A stretch of DNA of 64,000 nt from Paraburkholderia sp. BL23I1N1 (GCF_003610295.1 NZ_RAPV01000001.1:1426001-1490000), one strand, 5' to 3'. Numbered from the stretch's first letter, positions 1 to 9,505 are shown. A program made the numbers and translations. Notes: generated from the letters alone by a model not told the origin.

Positions 1-647
1 TCCAGGACTACCTCGCCGATCTCGACGCACTGGTCGATCACTACGCCCCGACCGGCGAAGTCAATCTGGTCGGCCACAGCATGGGCGCGAACATCGCCTG
101 CCTGTATGCGGGCGTACGGCCGGAACGGGTGCGGCGCGTGGTCGATCTGGAAGGTTTCGGCCTCGCGCCTTCGCACTCGGCGCAAGCGCCCAAGCGTTTG
201 CGCAATTGGCTCGACGAGTTGCGCGATCCGCCGCAGCTCAAGCACTACGCGTCGCTGGATGACGTCGCCGGGCGCCTGATCAAGACCAATCCGCGTCTCG
301 CTTTGCAGCACGCCCAGTTCCTCGCGCAGCATTGGTCCAAGCCGGACGGAGAAGGGCGCTTCATGCTGCTCGCCGATCCGGCGCACAAACTGCGCGGCCC
401 GACGCTATACCGCCTCGACGAAGTGATGGCCGTGTGGCGCAAGGTCACCGCCAAAGTGCTGCACGTCGAGGCCGCCAACTCGCCCACGCTCGCACAGATC
501 GCCGGCGAGATTCCGCTCGACGAATTCAAGGCGCGTTTCCAGGCTTTTCCGAACTGGCGCGAGAAGATCATCGACGAAGCGGGGCACATGGTTCATCACG
601 ACCAGCCGGAGCAGGTCGCCGCGCTGATCGAGGGCTTCTGCGCCTGA
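1..647 (+). CDS. Alpha/beta hydrolase, C-terminal part (5' end outside window)
   Basis: The reading frame is open from base 3 to a TGA at 645-647, so the N-terminus lies outside the window. The visible part carries the nucleophile elbow G-H-S-M-G (bases 72-86), typical of alpha/beta hydrolases. A late E-A-G-H-M-V-H-H segment near base 576 supplies the expected catalytic His. Between them is a helical cap-like region. The fold and serine-hydrolase mechanism are well supported. The substrate is not evident; esterase, lipase or haloalkane/epoxide-type activity are all possible. No signal peptide can be judged. It is followed by two short hairpins and then the PHP gene. Confidence 0.85.
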   Translation, partial: QDYLADLDALVDHYAPTGEVNLVGHSMGANIACLYAGVRPERVRRVVDLEGFGLAPSHSAQAPKRLRNWLDELRDPPQLKHYASLDDVAGRLIKTNPRLALQHAQFLAQHWSKPDGEGRFMLLADPAHKLRGPTLYRLDEVMAVWRKVTAKVLHVEAANSPTLAQIAGEIPLDEFKARFQAFPNWREKIIDEAGHMVHHDQPEQVAALIEGFCA

Positions 648-676
648 ACCTTGCAAATAGGCTTCGGTGCGAGATC

Positions 677-722
677 CGCTATCGTGAGATAGCGCTGCGG
701 GCATTTACTGCGTTGCAGTAAA
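677..722. repeat. Two adjacent perfect hairpins upstream of the PHP gene
   Basis: Bases 677-683 pair with 688-694 (7 bp, loop GTGA). Bases 704-711 pair with 715-722 (8 bp, loop GTT). Neither has a clear T tract, so neither is a standard terminator. They fill the gap between the hydrolase stop and the next gene. Possible roles are a weak terminator, RNA stability or an operator; a TAAAAT hexamer overlaps at 719-724. Confidence 0.4.
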
Positions 723-750
723 ATGTGTGCTGAACCTTCTCAAGACAAAG

Positions 751-1582
751 ATGAACGCCGACCTCCACTGTCACTCCACCGTTTCCGACGGCCAGTTCGC
801 GCCGGCCGATGTCGCGCGCCGCGCGCACGCGGGCGGCGTGACGCTGTGGGCGTTGACCGATCACGACGAACTGGGTGGCCAGCACGAAGCGCGCAGCGCC
901 GCCGAGGCGCTTGGCATGGACTACCTGAGCGGCGTGGAAATCTCGGTGACATGGGCTTCGCGCACGGTGCACATCGTCGGACTCGGCGTCGATCCTACGA
1001 GCGCGACGCTGATCGATGGCCTTGCGCGCACCCGTAACGGCCGCGCGGCGCGCGCCGAAGCAATGGGCGAACAGCTGGCCGCGCTCGGCATTCCCGACGC
1101 CTATCAAGGCGCGCTCAAATACGTCTCGAACCCGGACATGATTTCGCGCACGCACTTCGCGCGCTTCATGGTCGAAAGCGGCTACGCCAGCTCGACGCAA
1201 GACGTGTTCACGCGCTTCCTCGGCGACGGCAAGCCCGGCTATGTGTCGCATCGCTGGGCAAAACTGGCGGACGCGGTGGGCTGGATCCAGGCGGCCGGCG
1301 GCGAGGCGGTCATCGCGCACCCAGGTCGCTATGCATACTCGCCAGTCGAATTCGACGCGTTTTTTTGCTGAATTCATCGACCTCGGCGGCAAGGCGATCG
1401 AAGTGGTGACGGGCAGCCACACACCGGATCAGTACCGCGAATACGCGGACGTGGCGCGCCGCTTCGGCTTCGAGGCCTCGCGCGGTTCCGACTTCCACGC
1501 ACCCGGCGAGGGCCGCGTCGATCTCGGCACGCTGCCGCCGCTTCCTTCCGATCTCAAGCCCGTCTGGGAACGCTGGTTGTGA
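751..1582 (+). pseudogene. PHP-domain phosphoesterase (TrpH/RNase AM family), frameshifted at T7
   Basis: The product starts with the PHP metal motif H-C-H (residues 6-8 from ATG 751; a GTG at 727 is an alternative start) and has T-D-H-D further on. This is the YciV/TrpH family, 3',5'-nucleoside bisphosphate phosphatases / 5'-3' RNase AM that trim rRNA ends. The first frame stops at 1369-1371, straight after a run of seven T (1360-1366). Homology resumes in the frame +1 to it, from A-E-F-I-D-L through G-S-D-F-H-A-P to the stop at 1580-1582. The second frame carries the last metal ligands, so the unshifted product should be inactive. An extra T, by true mutation, slippage or sequencing error, explains it. 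In E. coli the homologue sits beside yciO, as here. Confidence 0.82.
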
Positions 1583-1714
1583 TCGCGCGCCGTGCCGCAG
1601 CGGCACGATTTGCGCGACAACCGTTGCCCGGAGTGCGTGCATTCGCCCGATCTTCCACCCGGCTTTCCATCCGAGTTTTTCTGCACCGTCACCCGTAGCC
1701 ACCGATAGTCAAAA

Positions 1715-2350
1715 ATGTCCCAATACTTTCGGCTTCATCCGGATAACCCACAGCCGCGCCTCGTCAAGCAGGCTGTGCAGATCATCAATGATGGCGGCGT
1801 CGTCGCGCTGCCGACGGATTCCAGCTATGCGGTCGCCTGTCATCTCGACGACAAGGACGCGGTCGAGCGCTTGCGGCGGATTCGCGGACTCGACGAGAAG
1901 CAATTGCTGTCGCTGCTGGTGCGCGATCTGTCGGAGCTGGCGAACTTCGCCATGGTCGACAACCGGCAGTACCGCCTGATCAAGTCGGTCACGCCGGGCC
2001 CTTACGTGTTTGTATTGCAGGCCACCAAAGAGGTGCCGCGGCGCCTGTCGCATCCGTCGCGCAAGACCATCGGGCTGCGGGTGCCGGAGCACGCCATCAC
2101 GCTGGCGATTCTCGAAGAACTCGGCCAGCCGCTGCTCGGCTCCACGCTGATCATGCCGGGCGAAACCCAGCCGCTGAACGACCCGGAAGAAATCCGCGAG
2201 CGGCTCGAAAAACAACTGGATCTGGTGATCGACGGCGGCCCATGTGTGTGCGAGCCGTCTACCGTGATCGATTTGACCGGCGCGGAGCCGGTGCTGGTGC
2301 GGGCAGGGCGCGGTTCTCTCGCGCCATTCGGTCTCGAAGAGACGGCATGA
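1715..2350 (+). CDS. yciO: YciO family protein (Sua5/YrdC/YciO fold)
   Basis: This 211-residue protein resembles E. coli YciO from its first residues (M-S-Q-Y-F, H-P-D-N-P) through V-P-R-R-L and R-K-T-I-G. The family shares the fold of TsaC/Sua5, which makes threonylcarbamoyl-adenylate for t6A tRNA modification. YciO itself is usually regarded as a weak or divergent relative whose cell role is unsettled. The basic residues expected to bind RNA or nucleotide are in the first half. It follows the PHP gene after about 130 bases with no clear promoter, so co-transcription is plausible. The PHP-yciO pairing is also found in enterobacteria. Confidence 0.85.
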   Translation: MSQYFRLHPDNPQPRLVKQAVQIINDGGVVALPTDSSYAVACHLDDKDAVERLRRIRGLDEKQLLSLLVRDLSELANFAMVDNRQYRLIKSVTPGPYVFVLQATKEVPRRLSHPSRKTIGLRVPEHAITLAILEELGQPLLGSTLIMPGETQPLNDPEEIRERLEKQLDLVIDGGPCVCEPSTVIDLTGAEPVLVRAGRGSLAPFGLEETA

Positions 2351-2397
2351 GCGAAAGCGGACAGACGCACGCAATCGCGTTGTTACAATAGTGAGTT

Positions 2398-3060
2398 ATG
2401 GATTCTTCCCTGATACAGACCATTGCGGTTTACGCGTTGCCGGTGATTTTCGCGATCACGCTGCATGAAGCCGCGCATGGCTACGTCGCGCGCTGGCTCG
2501 GCGACAATACCGCGTACGTGCTCGGCCGCGTTTCCATCAATCCGATGAGGCATATCGATCCGCTCGGCACGATCGCGATTCCCCTGCTGTTGTACTTCGC
2601 CACCAGCGGCGCGTTCATGTTCGGCTACGCGAAGCCGGTGCCGGTTGCCTTCGGCAATCTGCGTAATCCGCGTTGGGGCAGCCTGTGGGTCGCGGCCGCC
2701 GGGCCGGCCTGCAATTTCGTGCAGGCGTTGGTGTGGGGCCTGGTCGGCGTCGCGCTTGCGGTGCTGAGCGTCGACGAGCCTTTCTTCACGCGCATGGCGG
2801 CAGCCGGCGTCGGCGTGAACCTCGTGCTCGGCGTGCTCAATCTGTTTCCGCTGCCCCCGCTCGACGGCGGCCGTGTGCTGATGGCGCTGTTGCCGCCGCG
2901 GCAATCGATCGCGCTGTCGCGCCTTGAGCCGTACGGCTTTTTCATCGTGATGGCGCTGGTCATGACGGGCACGCTCACGCGTTATTGGCTTAGCCCGCTC
3001 GTGACGCTCGGCTACGGTGCCATTACCGCAATTCTGACTCCTCTTGTTTCGCTTTTCTAA
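2398..3060 (+). CDS. Site-2 protease family (M50) intramembrane metalloprotease
   Basis: This 220-residue polytopic membrane protein carries the zinc-protease motif H23-E24-x-x-H27 inside the first hydrophobic segment. The second family motif, N148-x-F-P-x-P-P-L-D156-G-G, supplies the third zinc ligand. It is the compact form without the PDZ domains of RseP, closest in layout to standalone M50B proteins. A cleavage substrate cannot be told from sequence. A TACAAT hexamer at 2384-2389 ends only eight bases before the ATG. The gene ends six bases before trpS, so the two are probably co-transcribed. Confidence 0.88.
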   Translation: MDSSLIQTIAVYALPVIFAITLHEAAHGYVARWLGDNTAYVLGRVSINPMRHIDPLGTIAIPLLLYFATSGAFMFGYAKPVPVAFGNLRNPRWGSLWVAAAGPACNFVQALVWGLVGVALAVLSVDEPFFTRMAAAGVGVNLVLGVLNLFPLPPLDGGRVLMALLPPRQSIALSRLEPYGFFIVMALVMTGTLTRYWLSPLVTLGYGAITAILTPLVSLF

Positions 3061-3066
3061 ATAACC

Positions 3067-4269
3067 ATGTTCCCAGACCGTATCTTCTCTGGCATGCGGC
3101 CCACCGGGTCGCTGCACCTCGGCCACTATCACGGCGTGCTGAAAAACTGGGTGCGGCTGCAGTCCGAATACCCGTGTTTCTTTTGTGTGGTCGACTGGCA
3201 CGCGCTGACGACGCACTACGAAACGCCCGAAGTGATCGAAAAGAACGTGTGGGACGTGCTGATCGACTGGCTCGCATCGGGTATCGATCCGGCGCAGGCT
3301 ACGCTCTTCATCCAGAGCAAGGTGCCCGAGCATGCGGAACTGGCGTTGCTGCTCGGCATGAGCACGCCGCTCGGCTGGCTCGAACGCGTGCCGACCTACA
3401 AGGAGCAGCAGGAGAAGCTGAAGGACAAGGATCTGTCCACCTACGGCTTCCTCGGCTATCCGGTGCTGATGGCGGCGGACATTCTGCTGTACCGCGGCTC
3501 GCTCGTGCCGGTCGGCGAAGACCAGGTGCCGCACGTCGAAATGACGCGTGAAATCGCGCGCCGCTTCAACTACCTGTACGGCCGCGAACCGGGCTTCGAA
3601 GAGAAGGCCAACGAAGCCGCGAAGAAACTGGGCGGCAAGCGCGCCAAGCTTTATCACGAGCTGCGCAACGCCTATCAGCAGGAAGGCGACGACGAAGCAC
3701 TCGAACAGGCGCGTGCGATGTTGCAGGAATCGCAAAGCCTGTCGATGAGTGATCGCGAGCGCCTGTTCGGCTACCTCGAAGGTTCGCGCAAGATCATTCT
3801 GGTCGAGCCGCAGGCCATGCTGACCGAAGCGTCGCGCATGCCGGGTCTGGACGGCCAGAAGATGTCGAAGTCGTATGGCAACACGATCGGCCTGCGTGAA
3901 GACGCGGAAACTATCACCAAGAAGGTCCGCACCATGCCGACCGATCCGGCCCGCGTGCGCCGCACCGATCCGGGCGATCCGGACAAGTGCCCGGTGTGGC
4001 AGCTGCACCAGGTCTACACGGACGAAGCCACGCACGAGTGGGTTCAGAAGGGCTGCCGGTCGGCTGGAATCGGATGTCTCGAGTGCAAGCAGCCGGTGAT
4101 CGAAGGCATTCTGCGCGAGCAGCAGCCCATGCTCGAGCGCGCGCAGAAGTATATGGACGATCCGTCGCTGTTGCGCGCGATCGTCGCCGACGGCTGCGAC
4201 AAAGCCCGCAAGTTCGCCACGGAAACGATGCGCGACGTGCGCGAGGCGATGGGCCTGTCGTACAACTGA
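3067..4269 (+). CDS. trpS: Tryptophan--tRNA ligase, long form with Fe-S-type Cys motif
   Basis: This cytosolic class I aminoacyl-tRNA synthetase charges tRNA-Trp. The HIGH-type motif is H17-L-G-H20 and the KMSKS loop is at 265-269. The protein has 400 residues against about 330 for the E. coli enzyme; the extra length is in the middle and the anticodon-binding part. Four Cys, C308, C330, C337 and C340, are spaced C-x21-C-x6-C-x2-C. This is almost identical to the pattern that binds a [4Fe-4S] cluster in the anticodon region of the Thermotoga maritima enzyme. Cluster binding here is inferred from spacing only. The start six bases after the protease stop suggests translational coupling; the methyltransferase gene follows after 16 bases. 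Confidence 0.96.
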   Translation: MFPDRIFSGMRPTGSLHLGHYHGVLKNWVRLQSEYPCFFCVVDWHALTTHYETPEVIEKNVWDVLIDWLASGIDPAQATLFIQSKVPEHAELALLLGMSTPLGWLERVPTYKEQQEKLKDKDLSTYGFLGYPVLMAADILLYRGSLVPVGEDQVPHVEMTREIARRFNYLYGREPGFEEKANEAAKKLGGKRAKLYHELRNAYQQEGDDEALEQARAMLQESQSLSMSDRERLFGYLEGSRKIILVEPQAMLTEASRMPGLDGQKMSKSYGNTIGLREDAETITKKVRTMPTDPARVRRTDPGDPDKCPVWQLHQVYTDEATHEWVQKGCRSAGIGCLECKQPVIEGILREQQPMLERAQKYMDDPSLLRAIVADGCDKARKFATETMRDVREAMGLSYN

Positions 4270-4285
4270 GCGCCGAGCTGAAAAG

Positions 4286-4897
4286 ATGAGCATGCCCGTT
4301 GCGATGCCGGACGGTCCCTCGCACGGAAACGGCGAACCGTCGCGCTGGGTGCGCGACTGGGCGCATCTGGTCGCGGCGGGCGGCGTGGTGCTCGACGTGG
4401 CCTCGGGAACCGGGCGGCATGCGCGGTTCTTTGCCTCGCTGGGCCATCCGGTGACCGCGCTCGATCGAGACGCGGCGGCGTTGGACGCCCTGCGGGACGA
4501 GCCGCTTGTCACCACGCACGTGGCTGACATTGAAGGCGCCGCATGGCCGTTGCCCGCCGAGGCGAAATTCGCCGCGATCGTGGTGACGAACTACCTGCAC
4601 CGCCCGCTGTTTCCGCAGCTGTTGCGCTCGCTCGCGCCTGGCGGCGTACTGGTTTACGAGACCTTCGCGCAAGGCAACGAAAGCGTCGGCAAGCCGTCTA
4701 ACCCGGCGTTTTTGCTCGCGCCCGGCGAACTGCTCGACGTGGTGCGAGGCCACCTTCGTGTGGTCGCATTTCAAGACGGATTTCTCGCGCAGCCGCGCCC
4801 GGCTTACGTCCAGCGGATATGCGCAATTATGGAGGCGGATCGCTCAGCCGGGCACGCAGAGGCGGCACCCCCGCCTTGTTACGAGCTGGCTGGCTAA
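4286..4897 (+). CDS. Class I SAM-dependent methyltransferase
   Basis: This 203-residue soluble protein has a clear SAM-binding motif I at residues 34-45 (V-V-L-D-V-A-S-G-T-G-R-H), an acidic residue after the second strand (L-D-R-D) and a Rossmann-like pattern after it. The I-V-V-T-N-Y-L-H-R-P segment is the motif IV region. It belongs to the small tellurite-resistance/UbiE-like methyltransferases, but no substrate can be assigned. It lies 16 bases after trpS, in a likely protease-trpS-methyltransferase operon, and ends 43 bases before dapA. Confidence 0.85.
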   Translation: MSMPVAMPDGPSHGNGEPSRWVRDWAHLVAAGGVVLDVASGTGRHARFFASLGHPVTALDRDAAALDALRDEPLVTTHVADIEGAAWPLPAEAKFAAIVVTNYLHRPLFPQLLRSLAPGGVLVYETFAQGNESVGKPSNPAFLLAPGELLDVVRGHLRVVAFQDGFLAQPRPAYVQRICAIMEADRSAGHAEAAPPPCYELAG

Positions 4898-4902
4898 TCC
4901 GC

Positions 4903-4908
4903 TACAAT
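4903..4908 (+). promoter_or_regulatory. Candidate -10 element of dapA
   Basis: A TACAAT hexamer lies 32 bases upstream of the dapA ATG. No good -35 is found at 16-18 bases; the nearest (TTGTTA, 4876-4881) is 21 bases away. The call is therefore tentative. Confidence 0.3.
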
Positions 4909-4940
4909 CGCGGTTTACCTGATCAAATTCATGGCGTTTC

Positions 4941-5855
<915 letters not shown>

Positions 5856-5984
5856 GCGGGCTCGACCCGGCACCCCCAGCGCCAACGAAAGCCTGCCACC
5901 GGCACTCCCTTAACCGACGTCGATCCAGCCCACGTTCCCGGCACACAGAACCAGGCACCGCGTTCCAGCATCACGAAGGACCTC

Positions 5985-7124
5985 ATGAAACGTTCCGCAC
6001 TTTCCCTCCACGCAACCCGCATGGCGGCGCTGGCGCTTGCCCTGGTAACGCTCGCCGGCTGTGACACGCTGAACGACTGGTTCGCCTCCGACCGCGTCAA
6101 CTACAAGGGCGCGGGCAGCGCACCGCCGCTCGCCGTTCCGGGCGATCTGACCACTACGCCGACCGATCAGCGCTATGTGGCGCCGCCGGCCAATCTGGCG
6201 CTGGGCGGCGCGCAGCAACGCGCGGTCACCGCCGCGGGCAATTCCACCGAAGGCCAGCCGAATGCGCAAGACCCGCTGGGCATGCACATCGAGCGCGACG
6301 GCGACCGTCGCTGGCTGGTAGTCGACGGCCGCTCGCCGGAACAACTGTGGCCACAGTTGCAGGAGTTCTGGCAGGAAAACGGCTTCGCGCTGAAAACCGA
6401 TGCGCCGGCCACCGGCATCATGACGACCGATTGGGCTGAAAACCGCGCCAACATTCCGGACGACTGGTTCCGTCGCACGGTCGGCAAGGTAATCGACTTC
6501 GCCTACTCGTCGGGTACCCGTGACAGCTTCCGCACACTCGTGTCGCGCGGTCCGGCTGACGCCACGGACATCTCGATCACGCATAGCGCGATGGAAGAAA
6601 TGCTGACGGGCCAGGACAAGACGTCGTCACGCTGGGAAGAGCGTCCGCGCGATCCGGCGCTGGAGGCACTGTTCCTGACGAAATTGATGCAGAAGTTCGG
6701 CCTGACCGAAGCGCAGTCGAAGCAACTCCTGACCGACGCCCGCCCGGCCACGGCGCCGGCCACGATCGACCAGAGCGCGGGTGCCTCGACGCTCGATCTG
6801 CAGGAATCGTTTGACCGTGCATGGCTGCGCGTGGGTCTCGCACTCGATCGTACCAACTTTACCGTCGACAACCGCGACCGCTCGAAAGGCATCTACTACG
6901 TGCGTTACGCAGATTCGATGCAGGAGCTGAAGAAGGAAGGGCTCCTCGGCAAGCTGTTTTACAGCGGCAATTCGTCGAAGAAGCCGGGTCAGGAATTCCT
7001 CGTCAACGTGCGCTCGAAGGGCGACACTGTGACGCAAGTGGCGGTGGTGGATTCAAACGGGCAAGTGGATAACTCGTCGGACGCGCAGCGCATCGTGACG
7101 TTGCTGCACGCACAACTGAACTAA
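5985..7124 (+). CDS. bamC: Outer membrane protein assembly factor BamC
   Basis: BamC is an accessory lipoprotein of the BAM complex that inserts beta-barrels into the outer membrane. The N-terminus is a lipoprotein signal with lipobox L23-A-G-C26. The mature protein has a flexible N-terminal stretch and then two helix-grip domains (about 85-215 and 255-375), the NlpB/DapX arrangement. At 379 residues it is slightly longer than the E. coli protein. bamB lies about 9 kb downstream in a separate cluster. The MBL gene starts seven bases after its stop, so the two are probably co-transcribed. Confidence 0.93.
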   Translation: MKRSALSLHATRMAALALALVTLAGCDTLNDWFASDRVNYKGAGSAPPLAVPGDLTTTPTDQRYVAPPANLALGGAQQRAVTAAGNSTEGQPNAQDPLGMHIERDGDRRWLVVDGRSPEQLWPQLQEFWQENGFALKTDAPATGIMTTDWAENRANIPDDWFRRTVGKVIDFAYSSGTRDSFRTLVSRGPADATDISITHSAMEEMLTGQDKTSSRWEERPRDPALEALFLTKLMQKFGLTEAQSKQLLTDARPATAPATIDQSAGASTLDLQESFDRAWLRVGLALDRTNFTVDNRDRSKGIYYVRYADSMQELKKEGLLGKLFYSGNSSKKPGQEFLVNVRSKGDTVTQVAVVDSNGQVDNSSDAQRIVTLLHAQLN

Positions 7125-7131
7125 GCGGGCT

Positions 7132-7905
7132 GTGCGCTTCGCCAGTCTCGGCAGCGGCAGTGAAGGCAATGCCTTGCTGGTGGAAGCGCAAAGCGGCGCG
7201 ACCACCACGCGTGTTCTGCTTGATTGCGGCTTTTCGGCCAAGGAAGTCGAGCGGCGTTTGACGCGGCTCGGTGCGGGCGTCGAAGGTCTCGACGCCATTC
7301 TGATTACCCATGAACACAGCGACCACATTGGGAGCGCGCTGACGCTGGCGCGCAAGTGGTCGATTCCGCTGTACATGAGCTGGGGCACCGCCCGCGCGGT
7401 GGGTGCCGACGAGGCCGATGTCGACCTGCAGGTGCTGTGGGGCGACGAGGCGGTAGCGATCGGCGACCTCAGCGTCCTCCCTTACACCGTTCCTCATGAC
7501 GCCCGCGAGCCGCTGCAATACGTGCTCTCCAATGGCGCAAGCCGGCTTGGCGTGCTGACCGACGTCGGCACTTCCACGCCGCATATCAGCGCGGTGCTGA
7601 GCGGCTGCGACGCGCTGGTGCTCGAATGCAATCACGACGTGCGGATGCTGGCGGCAAGCCGATATCCCCAATCGCTGAAGGCACGCATCGGCGGCAATCA
7701 CGGGCACCTGAACAACGAAGCGGCGGCTGAAATTCTGGCCTCACTCGACCGTTCGCGCTTGCGCCATCTGGTGGCCGCGCATCTGAGCCAGCAGAACAAC
7801 TCGCCGGAACTGGCGCAGGCCGCCATGGCGGGTGTGCTCGGTGCCGCGCCCACCGAAGTGGTGGTTGCCTCTCAGGATGAAGGCTTCGCCTGGCTGAGCT
7901 TGTGA
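7132..7905 (+). CDS. MBL-fold metallo-hydrolase (YycJ/WalJ-like)
   Basis: This cytosolic 257-residue protein has the metallo-beta-lactamase metal motif T-H60-E-H62-S-D64-H65, plus later H-D-A and G-N-H-G-H-L-N metal-binding positions. The opening S-L-G-S-G-S-E-G-N resembles the YycJ/WalJ group of putative exonucleases. Translation starts at GTG 7132, seven bases after bamC; no upstream ATG fits. The substrate is unknown, with nuclease or phosphodiesterase activity most likely. It is the last gene of the dapA-bamC run and is followed by a terminator. Confidence 0.85.
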   Translation: MRFASLGSGSEGNALLVEAQSGATTTRVLLDCGFSAKEVERRLTRLGAGVEGLDAILITHEHSDHIGSALTLARKWSIPLYMSWGTARAVGADEADVDLQVLWGDEAVAIGDLSVLPYTVPHDAREPLQYVLSNGASRLGVLTDVGTSTPHISAVLSGCDALVLECNHDVRMLAASRYPQSLKARIGGNHGHLNNEAAAEILASLDRSRLRHLVAAHLSQQNNSPELAQAAMAGVLGAAPTEVVVASQDEGFAWLSL

Positions 7906-7972
7906 TCCGTCTCCGATTAGCTGGCATCGCCGTGAGTCGCGCTGCGATTCGTCATTGACCGGCGGTGCCATG

Positions 7973-8010
7973 AAAAAAAGCCCATGACGATTGCTCGCCA
8001 TGGGCTTTTT
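7973..8010. terminator. Bidirectional intrinsic terminator
   Basis: The stem GCCCATG (7980-7986) pairs with CATGGGC (7999-8005). It is flanked by seven A on the left and five T on the right. It can end both the rightward bamC/MBL unit and the leftward Bax-inhibitor gene. Confidence 0.85.
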
Positions 8011-8059
8011 CCTGTGGGGCGGCGTTTCGGGCGCCGCGCCTTACGTCAGACTGTCAGAC

Positions 8060-8758
8060 TTAGTTGCGGTTGCCGCCGAAGATGCCGAGCAGCGCAAGCA
8101 GATTGACGAACACGTTATACAGGTCCAGATAGATCGCGAGGGTGGCGGTGATGTAATTCGTCTCGCCACCATTCACGACGCGCTGGACGTCGAACAGCAT
8201 GTAGGCCGAGAAAATCACGATTGCCAGCACCGACACCGTCAGCATCAACGCCGGCAGGTGCAGGAATACGTTCGCGACCGAAGCCAGCAGCAGCACGATC
8301 ACACCCATGAACAGCCACTTGCCGAGACCCGAGAAGTCACGCTTGCTGACCGTGGCGATCGTTGCCATGGACGCGAAGATCACACCAGTGCCACCAAAGG
8401 CCAGCATGATCAGCGACGGGCCGTTCGAAAAACCGAGCACGAAGCTCAGGATGCGCGACAGCATCAGGCCCATGAAGAACGTGAAGCCGAGCAGCACGAA
8501 TACGCCGATGGCGCTGTCTTTGGTTTTCTGGATGGCGAACATGAAGCCGAAGGCGATCGCGAAGAACGCCAGCATGCTCATGCCGGGGCTGGTGGCGGCG
8601 AACAGCGAAAAACCGGTGGCCACGCCAACCCAGGCGCCGAGCACTGTCGGAATCATGGACAGCGCGAGCAGCCAGTAAGTGTTCCGTAGTACGCGGTTGC
8701 GTGTTTCGACCGTGCTGACCGCGCCATTGCGGCCAAAGCTATACGGATGATCGTTCAT
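8060..8758 (-). CDS. Bax inhibitor-1/YccA family membrane protein
   Basis: This 232-residue inner-membrane protein has seven hydrophobic segments, as in the BI-1/TMBIM family, with the family signature near the end (Y-I-T-A-T-L-A-I-Y-L-D-L-Y-N). The second-last helix region V-I-F-S-A-Y-M-L-F-D is also typical. Family members such as E. coli YccA modulate FtsH proteolysis, and BsYetJ conducts calcium. Which applies here is unknown; hflK and hflC, which also act on FtsH, are in this window. A strong AGGAGAG ribosome-binding site precedes the ATG. The gene is monocistronic and ends at the shared terminator. Confidence 0.93.
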   Translation of the reverse strand: MNDHPYSFGRNGAVSTVETRNRVLRNTYWLLALSMIPTVLGAWVGVATGFSLFAATSPGMSMLAFFAIAFGFMFAIQKTKDSAIGVFVLLGFTFFMGLMLSRILSFVLGFSNGPSLIMLAFGGTGVIFASMATIATVSKRDFSGLGKWLFMGVIVLLLASVANVFLHLPALMLTVSVLAIVIFSAYMLFDVQRVVNGGETNYITATLAIYLDLYNVFVNLLALLGIFGGNRN

Positions 8759-9079
8759 GGTCTCTCCTTACCTCAGAAGCGTGTTGCGTGATGGTTGCGC
8801 CGGGTTGCGCCGCGAGTTGCGCAGCAGATTGTGCGTCAGGCAGTGCAGCGCCGGCCGGAATTTCTGCCGCCAGTCGCAGGGTGTTCATTCCTAAGATTGG
8901 CGCGGTGGCGGGGAGTTTCAATACCCGGAAAATCTCCACACGGCCTACGCTACCAGCATTCACCAACTCCTGCTTGGAGTCTTTCAATGCTGTAAGGGTT
9001 CAATCGCAATCATACACGGGAACATGCTACAATAGCGGATTCATTTGAATCTGTAACCTCTTAATTTTTTGGAGTTTTT
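8759..9079. other. Divergent intergenic region between BI-1 gene and ndk
   Basis: About 320 bases lie between two divergent starts. It holds the ribosome-binding site of the BI-1 gene and an ndk promoter candidate near 9028. A reading frame of 82 codons on the - strand (8739-8987) overlaps the BI-1 start; nothing in it is recognisable and it is not called as a gene. Confidence 0.5.
9028..9033 (+). promoter_or_regulatory. Candidate extended -10 of ndk
   Basis: TACAAT is preceded by TGC, giving an extended -10 form, 47 bases upstream of the ndk ATG. The -35 region is weak. An AT-rich leader with GGAG at 9071-9074 follows. Confidence 0.45.
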
Positions 9080-9505
9080 ATGACGATCGAACGCACCCTG
9101 TCGATTATCAAGCCGGACGCAGTGGCCAAGAACGTGATCGGTCAGATCTACAGCCGTTTCGAAAACGCTGGCCTGAAGATCGTGGCTTCGCGCATGGTCC
9201 AGTTGTCGCGCGCTGACGCAGAGAAGTTCTATGCTGTGCACGCCGCACGCCCGTTCTTCAAGGACCTGGTTGATTTCATGATCTCGGGCCCGGTGGTCGT
9301 GCAAGCGCTGGAAGGCGAAAACGCGATCCTGAAGCACCGCGACCTGATGGGCGCAACCGATCCGAAGAAGGCAGAAAAGGGCACGATCCGCGCTGACTTC
9401 GCCGACAGCATCGACGCTAACGCGGTGCATGGCTCGGACGCAGCTGAAACGGCTGCCGTCGAAATCGCGTTCTTCTTCCCGCAAGTGAACGTTTACTCGC
9501 GTTAA
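9080..9505 (+). CDS. ndk: Nucleoside-diphosphate kinase
   Basis: Ndk transfers the gamma phosphate from ATP to other NDPs through a phospho-His and balances NTP and dNTP pools in the cytosol. The 141-residue length is standard. The catalytic His is H117 in V-H-G-S-D-A, the family signature. The N-terminal T-L-S-I-I-K-P-D-A and the R-P-F-F-K-D-L segments are conserved. The start is fixed by GGAG at 9071-9074. The gene stands alone, 183 bases before rlmN. Confidence 0.98.
   Translation: MTIERTLSIIKPDAVAKNVIGQIYSRFENAGLKIVASRMVQLSRADAEKFYAVHAARPFFKDLVDFMISGPVVVQALEGENAILKHRDLMGATDPKKAEKGTIRADFADSIDANAVHGSDAAETAAVEIAFFFPQVNVYSR

Noticed and set aside
2383..4530. 715-codon open frame on the - strand across the M50 gene and trpS
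   Set aside because: Its sequence is low-information and Arg/His-rich, as expected of a frame opposite real genes, and both genes on + are certain.
8739..8987. 82-codon frame on the - strand upstream of the BI-1 gene
   Set aside because: No recognisable domain, overlaps the BI-1 start and covers the opposite gene's upstream region; most likely chance in GC-rich DNA.
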